Notes under the pieces: generated by a model
Databases searched by the model: none
What the model was told of the DNA's origin: nothing
What the model saw: the letters and a program-made list of their open reading frames with translations, nothing else
Program-made: the position numbers and the translations under genes
Shown: positions 9,750 to 21,154 of the stretch, one piece after another
Numbering within the stretch: position 1 is the first letter of the stretch
Layout: each line of letters starts with the position of its first letter
Assembly (NCBI GenBank): GCA_021030905.1
Contig: JAGFMI010000006.1
Coordinates: 1,860,001-1,924,000, forward strand
DNA: 64,000 nt
Direction of reading: 5' to 3'
Source of the DNA: Pyrenula massariospora
Lineage: Eukaryota > Ascomycota > Eurotiomycetes > Pyrenulales > Pyrenulaceae

Positions 9750-11058
9750 GAAGTCTGCATCCGAGGAGTGGCCCTGCGTGCCCATATCGCTTGGATCTGG
9801 AAGTGGGTGATACCATCTAATGACACTACCTCAAATGTGTCATCCGATAATCATCGACTCGAACGTGGATCTGTCAAGTCCGAGCTCGCCATACATGATC
9901 CCATAAGTATAAGCATCTCTAACGAATATATACGTAAATGACTCTTCTGTAGGGCAAAAGATATACGTACTGCCCTCCCCTCAGAGAAAACTTTTGATCC
10001 GAAGGTTTGAGCCACAAAGGTCCGAGAACCATAAGGACTAAATGTGTGAGGGAAAAAGTCCGACCCCTTGCGTACCATAAGAGCAGACTGTGAAGAGCTG
10101 TGATGTCTTTCAAACGCTCTGCTTCACTGTAGGTGTGGTGGCATGATGAGGGTGTTGCGTTGCTCATCGAGGGTCTACAAATTTTCACCAATATCCGTCC
10201 AATGCGAAAATGTCGCCCGCTCTTGGCATTTTGCGCGTAGCGCGCATTGTCCCTTACCTAACTTCATACGTATTTGAAACGGTCAGCCTCTCTCGAATCC
10301 AGGTCAAGTACGTATCGAACAATCGCGTCTTCTTCGGCCGGATTCAGAGTCGGATTACCGTTGATCTAGTCGGCCTGAGAGAGTCGTCCGGCCAACCTGT
10401 ACTGGAGCGTCGTTCGCAGGACATGGTACTGCTTTGCAAGGCGTCGAATATCTAATTGTGGGCTCGCCCGCTTCGTCTCGATCGCAAATATGATTCGGAA
10501 ATCGAAGGTAAGGATTACCGTTATTACTACGCGTAAAAATTCATCTTAGAGTCGGGGTGGTTGGTGACGGGAAAAGCAGCCTGTAGACTGCGGTCACCCA
10601 TGCACGCCGCGGAGTGATCCTGCCAATAGTAGCCATCGTTAACATATCGTCACCTCTTGATCGTCGTCAGGGTTAAGTTCTCCCTAGATCTTGCTCTGTT
10701 CAGCTATTTAACTCCTCCACCCTCTTCATAAGATGCCTCCACACGCTAGAAAAAGGAATCCGAGCAAAATACTCCGCCAATACGTGCTGTAGCATTGAAA
10801 TGTTTAAGGTTACGCCTAATGCGTATAGAATATCATCAGGATGGCATTCAGGAGATCCTCAAATCTGTACAGGTCCGTTATCTTGCAACTTTTCCGCCAG
10901 CGCTAGACTTCAGGATGTTGAGAGACTTTATGTGTTCAATAAAATCGATAATTTTATTTACTCGCCAGCCTTAAAAAGCGGGACAGACGGATTATTGACA
11001 AATGCATTTTTAAGAGCCGTCAATGTTCTTTTCAAGGTTCCGAACTGATATGAGCACT
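9750..11058. other. intergenic between convergent genes, holds a transposase relic
   Basis: 1.3 kb between the HET gene and the convergent membrane-protein gene. It contains the degraded pogo/Fot1-like fragment annotated at 10262-10510. No terminal inverted repeats could be found by eye. The rest shows only short random frames. Confidence 0.5.
10262..10510 (-). pseudogene. degraded pogo/Fot1-like (Tc1/mariner superfamily) transposase fragment
   Basis: Minus-strand translation shows an N-terminal helix-turn-helix typical of fungal pogo/Fot1 transposases. It reads IRRLAKQYHV followed by RTTLQYRLAGR, then a linker with NPAEEDAIVRYVLDLDSRE. These correspond to the HTH_psq and HTH_Tnp_Tc5 start regions. 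A stop codon (TAG at 10368-10366) interrupts the frame between the two parts. The frame is lost after about 10262, where further stops and a likely frameshift occur. The DDE catalytic domain is not found downstream. This is a dead, truncated copy. The family assignment rests on recognising the HTH pattern, not on a search. Confidence 0.6.
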
Positions 11059-13428
11059 TCACTTCTTCCGCTTCAAAGCGATACTCGCCACATTGAAAGG
11101 AGGTGCCAGCACACCAAAGAATGTACACCATCTCAGCCATTTGTTAACCCTGCAGACGCACCTTCCATTGATGATGACGTGCCCCATAATCTCGAACACA
11201 AGGTCAGGTTTGCGGAGAATAGCATCAATATATTCTGTCGCTTCCTGTCGGCTTTTGACCACTCTGTGAAGCACGGGATCCGTCTGCATCATCTCCGATG
11301 CCATCCATAGAGCTGCAACTCTGCCAAATACGCCAGCCCCGAGAACGAGACATAATGTGGTAAGCGCAACAGAGATGGTGATTAGAGAAGCCGAGGCAAA
11401 AGTCGCCGTACCAGCGGCGAAGACACCGACCGTGATAGCCTTTGAGACCACACGAAGGGCTGCGTGGGATTGGGATATTCCATCGAGAGAGATTATTGCG
11501 TAGAATGGAGTACGAGGAACCGCGAAAGGTTGATCTGGATCCATATATACTCGTCCCCTGGTATTATAACCCGTATCAAGGTCTTGGAGGAGGTTTTCGT
11601 TTAAGGACATAGCGTTGCTATCCCCAGTGTCTGTCCGGTCACCAACTGTCAAGGGAATGATCGAATCGGCCTGCTGAGACAACCAGGGTTCAGATCCGCG
11701 GTGCATATGACCTTGAGAAGCAATGCCGCTACCTGTACGCTCTATATTAGGCCGTTGCTTAGGAATAGAATTATAATTTCCCTTGCGAGCACGATCATAG
11801 CTCTCTGTCAGTCCTGACTGGCCCATGAAAGTAGGAATGCTACCATCAGGCAGCGAGGCAGAATTTTCTTGACCCAGAGCAAGGCCTGGAAGGAAATTTT
11901 GACTGTCATTCACGGCTGAAGACACCTGAGCTGTTGTAACAATAGGAGCTGAGTCGCTGATTCGAACTTGAGGCGCAGCCGACACGCGGATCGTCCACTG
12001 CTTGCTGAACGGCACACCGGCAAAGTTCTCAAGAAATGATGACAATACGACCATGAGGTACCAGAGATACATCCATCCCCAAGCCTGATCCACAAAAAGT
12101 TATTGGTTAGGATAGGTTAAAATCTGACGGAAGTGAGAGGAAGGCATGCTGAGCTTACCTTACACCACCATGCAACAACTCCACCAGACTGTGCGAAAAA
12201 GCAAGCAAACATCAGTATGCAGAACCAGCATGCCTGAAAACCCATACCGACAGCAACCAGGAGTCTTTTAGTGGAGCCACGTCTTTCTTCTGCCCTTTTA
12301 GCCACTCTATTCGCAAAAGCTTCTGCAGGCGAAACGTAGTTGAAGCCGGAATCCAGTGCGTTCTTCTTGCTGCCGTACGTCTTTTCCTGAGTAGCAATAA
12401 GACCTCCGTAGGAAAATGCAGTGCTTGAGAGCTCGTAATCGGTTGAATCCATGGGCACAATATTGCCGCCCAGAGACAGTATCATGGACAAAACCCCCGC
12501 CAGAGGCATCAATTTGTATAGGACCCACAACTCTTTCGCCGGGGCTCCGATCAATGCACCCGCGGTAGGAAGAAGACTTAATGCACCGGAGGCTCCCTGA
12601 CTGGAGTAGCTAGCGAGTGGTCCAACTTGAGACAGCGCCAGGGACAAGTTCCCAATACAGTGGGCTCGGTCGTGTTTATTCCGTATCTGAGAACCACGGT
12701 GCCGCCAGGCTGCGAATTCGAACAAGCTCGTCAATGAGTCCAAGTCGCCCCGAACTGCATCTGTTTCGTTGTCGTATGGTGGACGAGCCGTAAAATCGAG
12801 CGGAGCATCGGTGCCTTTAACTTGTGGTAAGTACGCCAAGAGGCAAAGGAAGACAGTTTGCGTTGAAATCGCTACTCTCCCTATACGGTGCGTGATTTGT
12901 GATGACACATACTCGGCGTAGAGGCGCATATGTGTTAGAGAGAGGGGAGACTGCGATGATGTTCTGGACAAACGGTTCATTTTGATCATTTGAAGCCTTG
13001 GTCGCCTAGCACAATCCGACTTTGAGCATGATATCATTAGTATTTGAGAATACTACTTTTGAAAGTGTATAAAGACCAAAGGAAAGATGGTTGTGCGTAC
13101 GAAAGCCTGTACTTCCTAAGCATGGTAGTATGTAATACTTCAAAGTGCTTTAATCGAAGAACCACAGCGGCTGCGGTCTTCAAGGAGGCAGGCACTAAAT
13201 TAAGCTCAAACGTCTCATATGTAACAGAGAAAATGCAACTACAGGGAGCCGAAGATGAGACTCTTAGAAGCTTAGCGTCATCCGCCCCAAGGTTTAATGC
13301 TGATCCAGCCGCGTTCGAAAGTTGTGTTTGGTGTGTAGCGCCATGGGGATGAAGTAGCGTACTCCAATCAATAACCTTGAAATCTGAAATAGCTAAAATA
13401 ATTCCGTAGAATCCTTGCAAAGGGCCGT
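11059..13428 (-). CDS. multi-pass membrane protein of unknown function (5' end unresolved)
   Basis: Minus-strand spliced gene with supported exons 13428-13113, 13005-12159 and 12084-11059 (stop 11061-11059). Intron 13112-13006 ends in TACTAAT...GCTAG. Intron 12158-12085 starts GTAAGC and ends CAG. Both keep the frame. The product has several hydrophobic segments: near the start of the large exon (following ITHRIGR), after the ELWVLYK stretch, a long one just before the second intron, one just after it, and an Ala/Thr/Ser-rich pair near the C-terminus. A polar region of about 130 residues separates the last two groups. The first supported exon begins at an acceptor (CTAATAC...GCAAG at about 13429); the exon with the start codon lies further upstream and was not identified with confidence. 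No family is recognised. It is tail-to-tail with the ANK-ZZ-HET gene. Confidence 0.65.
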
Positions 13429-13429
13429 A

Positions 13430-15378
13430 TTAGTGTGCTAGGATTGCTGAAGTGTCCCCTTGCAGTAGCAAAGTCTTTGACAAGTTCGGAACATAGTCTG
13501 CCGTAGAATGAACTTGCCGAATAACTTTAGGTGCTTGAAAAGGACGATCTTCTGGTAAGTGAAGATGGCGTCCTACCGTTGTAGCACAAGTTTTGAAAGC
13601 TCCCACCGAATGAACGATAATGGGAAGAGGAGCGTTTACTTGGATCCTATGATTCTGTGTTCGTGGTACCAAGAATCAGGGTTTGCTTAACTTGCATCCG
13701 TTAATATGTCGTACAAACTTGTTTCAGCTAATGCTCTGGTAACTTTTCAAGCAGCGCATTCGGCATCTAAGCGCCTCAGGTTCATACACTAGTATGGACG
13801 GCGCTGTAGGATTCACTCCAGCTGTTTGGAACGACCACGATTTTGATCGCTAAGTGAACAGACAAGAGGGCGGCGGATAGCAGGTCGCAAAGGGGAGAAC
13901 AACGGGGTACCGGTCATGGTAGTTGCTGGGAGAAATGACAGGACGATGAACCTTTTCTTAGTAAAGCCATGTCTTCATTGTTTGCTAACGGTCCTAGCCA
14001 AGACTTTCGATTGGCACGTTTGAGCAAATCGGCAGACGTGTTCTGGCGTGGCGTTAGTGATGCGAAGTGCAAAATGCTAGCATCTATGCGGCTGTTCTCG
14101 ATCGTGACAATCAATCACATCAAGATCAAGTAAGAACACAAGGTCGTGTACTGAGGCCATCTGGAATCTCTTCACACTGAAATTGGTGCCTTTAAGCCAA
14201 TTCTCCGCGAGAGCTTGCTTGAGGTATTGGGGAGTCAAAACCTTAGGTCTTTCAGTAACGCATCCTCGAATGCTAATCTGTTAAAAGAGCTCCGGTTGCA
14301 TAGGCTGCGCTGTCGATTGCTGTCACTGTGAAAGAGGTTGCTTTCTGCAGGTGACTAACGACCTAGCATTCGGTGGGGCGGGAAAACAATGGCCAATGGC
14401 CATGTAGCGGCAACTTGCATACTCTAACCGAAGCGTGGCCCCCAATTGGTCCGAACCTGGGACTGCAGATCGACGCCTTGGCCGTCACGTTCGACTTTTT
14501 ATTTGCTTCTCAGCCTCGAGCTAACTCTATTTGATTGCCGAAGAGGAGAAAGAGAGCTCGTGCAGATGTCAATTTTCGAGACGTTGTGTAACCAAGCTAT
14601 CAACGAATCAAGAGGCTCTGAAAGCAGATAAGAGGCGCAGCACACGGGAACTTTTGAAAAATTCACAGCCTTGCTCTTCGATTCGGAGGCACTGTTACAC
14701 AGGATCGAAGATCGAGACCGCCTATGAATTCAACCCGGTCATGGCGGTGAAAATGACGACTCTTACCATGAGCGTCTCAGTTGATATCCCTGGTGATAGT
14801 GATTTACAATGTGAGTGGGCAACTCACCTGAAGCACGTACCAATCGCGAAATTGTTGATATCTAGCGACGCCAATCTTACGCTCGAGTGAAGACAATTGC
14901 CGTCCAGATTACACAGCTGTACCGTGACCGTTCGTGGTAGATAAATATTTACAGGCAGCGATGGCATCAGTACCAAATCCATGCTGTATCTAGGGGTGGA
15001 TTTAGTTCGTGAGTCAACAAAATTGGGACGTTCCCTGTTGATAATCTTACCTGGGCTCGAACCCCCGCCTAGAACGTGCCTCTAGGCCTCACCCGCAGCC
15101 TGATGCCGCGGCATTGTTTTGTGAAGCGCCTATTTAGGAACTGAGTGGAATTCTCAACGTCACGGCACTCGCCAAGGAGGTAGATTTTCCTTTCGAGGCA
15201 TTGCCACCGCCGTTGGGGCCCTTTCCCGGGCTCGCCCCATGCATGATTGGCTCGAAGAACAGTTGGAAGCCGACCTGGTACATCAGTAAAACTGTGTGTA
15301 CATTTTCTTCTCTTGCTTGAATATTCTCTTTATTTTACTTACAGCCTCACTACAGTCACTACAGCTATTCCTAGTGCG
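13430..15378. other. intergenic, may hold the first exon of the minus-strand membrane-protein gene
   Basis: Head-to-head gap between the membrane-protein gene (minus) and the desaturase gene (plus). A minus-strand frame at 13672-13430 is coding-like in places and could be an upstream exon, but no start codon or donor is convincing. At about 15045-15110 the minus strand has a tRNA-like patch (see rejected items). Nothing else is recognised. Confidence 0.4.
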
Positions 15379-16822
15379 ATGGACAGCTCTGCGCCAGCGT
15401 CAGCTACGCTTGCGACTAAATCGGCGACACCATTGCCCGTCACGTCCCAAGAGCTTCCTCAAACGCCTAGTCAATCCAGATGTGTGGAGCGAAAAGATTA
15501 TGGCACGATGGTCGACAACAATGGACGCAACTTCAACGTTCCAGAATACACGATCAAACAGATCAGAGATGCAATACCCTCTCATTGTTATCAACGGAAT
15601 ACACTCCGCAGCCTGGGATACGTCGCTCGTGACATTACGCTGTTGATCACGACATTCGTTCTGTTTAATAAATATGTTACATCTGCAACAGTGCCGTCTA
15701 AGATGTATCGATTCGCACTTTGGTCCTTTTATGGTATGCTACAAGGCTTCTTCGCCACTGGGCTTTGGGTGTTGTCGCACGAGTGCGGCCACCAGGCGTT
15801 CTCTCCCTACAAAAGGTTAAACGACACCGTTGGATGGATACTTCATTCGAGTTTGCTCGTGCCTTATTTCTCCTGGAAGATTTCCCATGGCAAACACCAC
15901 AAAGCTACTGGCCATATGGAAAGGGACATGGTCTTCGTTCCACGAACTAGAGAAAAGTTCGCAAAAAAGCTTGGGGTAACAGTCATGGAGTTATCGCATG
16001 TTGCTGAAGATACGCCGATTCACTCACTCCTCTACCTTATTGCTCGACAACTTCTTGGATGGCCTATATATCTCCTTAATAATGATACTGGCCATAATTA
16101 CCATGAGCGGCAGTCAGAAGGGCGTGGCAAAGGGAAACAAAATGGCTTGCTAGGCGGGGTCAACCACTTCAACCTGGAAAGCCCTCTATTCGAAGCCAGA
16201 GACATGAAATGGATATTACTCAGTGACCTAGGGATACTCATTACCGCAATCTTCCTCATCATTCTTACCAAATCATATGGTTGGAGAAACATTGCAGTTT
16301 GGTACTTTGTACCGTATCTCTGGGTGAACCATTGGCTTGGTAAGCGTTGAGCTTATTATTTGGCGATTTTAATTTTCTTCTTTTATCAAGGCCAAACTAA
16401 TGTTTAATATGTCAGTCGCAATCACGTTCCTGCAACACACGGACCCGTCTCTTGCCCATTACGACTCAGCTTCATGGAGCTTTATTCGCGGAGCAGCGTC
16501 CACTATTGATCGGGATTTTGGCTTTATAGGTCGACATCTATTTCACGGAATAATTGAGACCCATGTGGTCCACCACTACGTCTCTACCATACCCTTCTAC
16601 CATGCTGAGGAAGCAACAAAGGCAATCCAACCCATCTTGAAGGAACATTACAGGTCTGACACAAAAGGTGGGAGTCTTGGGTTTTTAACGAGCCTCTGGA
16701 GAAATGTTCGCTCCTGTCAATGGGTTGAACCGAGTCAAGGCGCCAAGGGGGAAGGTGAACATATTCTATTCTACCGAAACCGCAACCACATTGGAGTGCC
16801 TCCGGTGGACATGAGTAGATAA
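15379..16822 (+). CDS. delta-12 (oleate) fatty acid desaturase
   Basis: Exons 15379-16339 and 16416-16822; the intron has GTAAGC at 16340 and GTCAG ending at 16415. The 455-residue product has the normal length for fungal microsomal desaturases. All three histidine boxes are present: HECGH at about residue 134, HGKHH at about 170 and HVVHH at about 370. Also present are the family-typical NDTGHNYHERQSEGRGKGK stretch and four or more hydrophobic segments. It should introduce the second double bond of linoleate in ER phospholipids, with cytochrome b5 as electron donor. The start at 15379 (GCGATGG) is the first in-frame ATG; the frame is open upstream but lacks an ATG. An omega-3 or bifunctional delta-12/omega-3 role cannot be excluded from sequence alone. 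The window also holds a linoleate-using Ppo oxygenase at 60.9 kb. Confidence 0.9.
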
Positions 16823-19577
16823 TACGCCATACTACTTTGTGCTCCCAGCCCATCTCTAATTTAAGCGAGTAAGAGTCAAGCTATGGAGAAGGTACGGATC
16901 TCAGTGCTTCTACATAAACGCCGTAAATGCCTTCCGTGAACCTTCGTTTCAATCACTGCGAAACGCGAACATGACTTTGGCGATCGTCCGTGACTGATGA
17001 GAGGACGTTCTGCCACCTGGAAGAGAGATCAAGAAATCCAAGAAGATACCTATACCTATTGCTTGTCTTTACTTCCAAGGATTTGATGCAATTTTGTGAC
17101 AACATTTTAGGGCGGAGGCAAACTTTACCATCACGAAGTCAAGCTCGCCACAAGTCTAGACACTCAATGATAACATGAAACGGGAGCATACTAGGAAATG
17201 CATACACGAATCTACTCTCACAGCGATGCCATCCAATACAGTAAACTTGTGGAGCAACTAGTAATCGGATTACCTGATCCATCAAGAGACCCAGCTAAAG
17301 AGATCTAGGCCGCTAGCTGATGATGAAGGACTTCTTTTGAAAAGTCGGGATGAGTGAGATGTGCTCAAATTCCGGCCCCTGCGTCGTCGAACCATCTTGA
17401 AGGCGCCCTCAAGAGAGAATAGTTCTCGCATCATGTCAAATCAGCCTCATCGGAAATGACGGTCAAACGGGTGGAATTGCGGCGTAGATCAGCTTCACTT
17501 CCGTAGGACATCGAAATGACGGAGAATCCTCCGCTTGGTAAGACTAAGTACTAAACTCCCTTTCCAAAAAGACTTCGCTTTGATAGTTTATACATGTTTA
17601 TGCAGAACAATAAATAGCATGACCGTAAGATTGTAGACCTCACATATGGACCATGACCTTTGACCAGATTAGCGAGCCTAAGCCTCCACCACCTCCCGGG
17701 GATTCCTGGGAGTGAAGTCAGCCAGGCAACAGGCTGTGCCTCACCGGATCGTTAGCCCGCCGAAAATAGGCTGGACAAAAGACCATGCATGGGTTTTCCC
17801 ATCAGATGCCTGAACCGCTCGCCGATCAGATCTCGGAATACTCTCTTAGTCGATATCTGAGCGGGACATACAGATGGACCTTAGAGGTTTCCGCCCTCAA
17901 AGAGGCTTATGCGGCTCTTCAAGAGAATGTCACCGGCTAAAAGTATGTGGCCCTTCCACAATATGCATACGCCTAAAGATGGAGATGCACATGATAAAAG
18001 TCTTCTTTACGAAGGCAAGGTGTGAGGCGCATAGGAATTTTCATCGAAGCAGCGAGGGCGAAGTGGCTAATGGGCAAGAGAAAGTTCTATCACAAACCTT
18101 CAGCTTTTCCATGGAGACTGCCCTTGGTGCTTGTCGAGCTGTAAACCCGAAGCATAATGGACTGGCATTCAGCCGAGGAAGCTTAAACCAATCACAAGAG
18201 AGATAGCCACCCCACCCACCATGGCCGTTTGTGACATCAACCACTCAAAGTTCGCATTTTGCCACTGCGCCCACCATCAAATGATGGACCCTGCATTTTT
18301 TGATGCAGAAATGAGCAGGGAGCACTGGCCCACATTTGCAACCTATTTATGTTCGGTCATTGGTAGACCGTTGGACGTTTTGGCCAAGCATCGCTTCACT
18401 CTGTTAAGCGCACGGTCGATCGAAGTTGGGCTGATGATCAGTCCATAATGTACAGGTACTTTGGACGTAGGGTCCCCATGTGCGATGCCCCTAGTCACAA
18501 TCTTCGCAGAGAAGGTGAGGTCGAAGTACTTCGATCATGAGTTCCAATGCAAGTAAAGAGGTATCATCGCGAACTCTTAGGTCACCAAGAATCTCGCAGC
18601 GCTGATATCAGTTGGCCATGACTTGGAAAGTACGTACTCAGTGGAGGAAAGAAAACTTAGTAGAACGTGCACAACAAACGGAGGTGGACGCGTGCTGAAC
18701 TTCGACTATCAATCACTGGCAAGAAGCAACTTAGCTGCGGTCGTCTAGACCTTCTAACTCGTCTACAAATTCGGATCACGATAACTCTCGACCAAATTTT
18801 AATATCTCTTCCGAGCTCGAACCCGTTGAACTTCCGAATTCTTCAGCTCCGGCCTCGACAGGACTGCCAGATCTTCGGCGCTTACAATGGGGCCGGAAAG
18901 GCCATGGCTGTGGACTGGACTCCCATATTCCTTCAAGAAGTTTCCGTGTGAATTTTCGATTCTATCGGGCTGTTGTATCAGAGAACAGGAACAGCTGGAT
19001 GAAAAATTTGGGCATTCAGAAGAATAATTATCTCCGTGCTGAGAAATTCCATCTTCTTGAACATCTTCTTGCACCTCTAACGCCAGCAGGTCCTGTCCTA
19101 GCATCCGTAGATACCTATCTGTGAGTACCAGTACTTCGACCGAAGTGTGCCAAGGCCAGCCCCCAGAAGTATAGACGCCACCGATGACCCTTCGACACAG
19201 CCGACTGCTTCCGACCAGGCTGCATTATGTTCTGCATCATCTTCCAATCCTGCAGATGAGAGATGACCAGTCCTGCTCGTTGTGCCAAGCCCAGCTCACA
19301 GCATTGGTACATGAGGATGCAGACGGGAGAACAAGCCCCCACTTACATTTACAAAAGTCAAAAAGCCATGCTTCGATACGGGCAATCGCATTTCCAAAGT
19401 TTTAAACTAGCATACGCCATCTATTTTGACAATTCGAGGCTTTCTTGCGTTCCCATACCCTCTTTCCTATCATATTGTCATACCATGAAATGGTTTCCGA
19501 AGCCCTGCATCTTGTTGACGTCCTTGGGCCCAACCTTTTTTACTGTGTTGGAACTATAAACAGCTCCAGACGACGCC
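16823..19577. other. intergenic, 2.75 kb, nothing recognised
   Basis: Long gap between two plus-strand genes. Several frames of 60-110 codons occur (for example 17874-18206 and 18221-18448), but they have no recognised motifs, no splice-linked partners and mixed codon quality. No transposon or RNA gene could be identified by eye. Confidence 0.4.
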
Positions 19578-21154
19578 ATGGAGACCGAGTCTTACAATCC
19601 GAAGGGTGCGAGCCACAAGCCGACGATGTACGGGCTAGGAATATCTATGCCGCTATTAGCGACAGCTGCAGTCATTCTACGTCTACGGGTGCGGCTCAGG
19701 AAAAAAGGAGGAATTGGTGCTGATGACTGGTTTATTGTGGTCGCTCTGGTACTTCGATTTCCTTTGAAAGCAAGATTATGACTACAGGCTTTGACCATGA
19801 GTGACAGATCGTTACTATTGGTCTCTGTTTGGACATGCTTCTAGGTATGAGCCACAAACATCCGCGAAGACTAAGGCAGCTTATCAAAGAGTAAAGCTGA
19901 CCAGCCATGTTATAGATGCCGGCCTTGGGATATCCGGCGACCATGACCTGTATAATGCGGATGGTACGAAAAAGGAATTGCACAAAGTGGTCATCTCTGA
20001 CAAGGTTCATGCCCCGCTAGCAACCAGTAATTTTCTTATCCCTAATTCCGCTTTCAGACCGGTTGGACTATAGGATATATTGCGATAGTTTCTGTTGGAT
20101 GTACAAAATTCAGCGTACTTTTCATGTACCGAAGAATATTCGTCAGCCAGAGTTTTCAGCGTCTTAACATAGTCATGATGGTCATCGTGGCTGTGGGCTC
20201 AATAACGACCTTCTTCCTAAATCTATGTAGGTCACTTCTTGATCCCCTCTCCCCACTTTGTAGCTACAGCTGATTCGGGCATGAAGTGCAGTGTATACCG
20301 CTATCAAAGCAATGGAATGAAACTCACTATCAAGAAAATTGTGTTGATACACGCGGACTGTTCATTGCGATGTCTGCGACAGATCTACTCACAGACGGTC
20401 AGTTCCTCTTCGTAAGCACTCTAATTGCGCTAATTACTCGGACAGTCATGATCCTGGTATCGCCTTGGCGTCAAGTGTGGAAACTACAGATGCCTCGTCG
20501 GCAGAAAGTTCTACTTACCGGGGTTTTCCTTCTCGGATTCTTTGTTGTAGGTGCCGGTATTGCTCGATTCTATATCGTCGCCCAATCGGAGGTAGGAGTT
20601 CAGAAGGATCCGGCATGTAAGACAAAGCAATCGTTCCAGCGACATGACGAACATTCTGATTTGAACGGGCAGATACCCATGCACCGGCCATATATTGGAC
20701 CATTGTTGAGGCATGTATCGGCGTCTTCAGCGCCTGCCTTCCAACACTCCGACCCTTACTCCCGGCAATCGAGGATGCATGCCGCAGTGCTCTCCGGAGA
20801 CTGAGAAGCCTGACCCCATGTACCCGTCGTCGCTCCCATCATGTCTTGCAAGACTCCTGGAAAAAGAGTACTCCCGACTCAAGCTTTTCTCATGCAACAT
20901 CTACCAAACCGCATTTTCAAGGAAGTTCAAGGTCGGATGAGCTAGACCGTCTAGAAAGAAATGAGATAAGTATCCCTCAGAGGCCTCCTACGTTAGATTT
21001 GCCATTGGTGTCTCGGATGTCTCTTTCGGCGGAACTTGCACCATATTTGCTTTCCAAGGATCGGCTGGCTAAAGAAAACATCGGATCTGGAAGTCGTGCC
21101 GGAAATCCCAGCGACAGGGGCTCTGGGTTGAACTCTATTCCCAGAGTCAATTAA
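19578..21154 (+). CDS. PTH11-like integral membrane protein (fungal rhodopsin-fold domain)
   Basis: Six exons reconstruct cleanly to 425 codons: 19578-19748, 19808-19844, 19916-20004, 20058-20226, 20287-20616 and 20673-21154. The start is ATG 19578 in GCCATGG context. Family landmarks are seen in order: GADDWFIVVAL in an early membrane segment, a GLG-containing extracellular loop, TGWTIGYIA with FSVLFMYRRIF, then CIPLSKQW, DLLTDGQ, and DPAYTHAPAIYWTIVEACIGVFSACLPTLRPL split over the last intron. There are seven predicted membrane segments. The cytoplasmic tail of about 120 residues is Ser/Arg-rich. Members are surface-located and some act in signal or host-surface sensing (Magnaporthe Pth11); most have no known ligand. 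The second exon is only 37 nt, but the joined frame restores the family pattern, which supports it. Confidence 0.85.

Noticed and set aside
14440-14490. tRNA-like GGTTCGGACC with GGCCAAGGCGTC on the minus strand
   Set aside because: The T-stem does not pair and there is no acceptor stem.
14531-14890. 119-codon plus-strand frame
   Set aside because: Mixed codon usage and no motif or neighbouring exons.
15045-15110. tRNA-like patch on the minus strand (T-arm-like GGGGGTTCGAGCCC and a perfect 5-bp stem with 7-nt loop)
   Set aside because: No matching acceptor stem, position 33 of the loop is not U, and one T-stem pair is mismatched. At best a relic.
18221-18448. 75-codon plus-strand frame with several His and Cys
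   Set aside because: No supporting start context, splice partner or known family.
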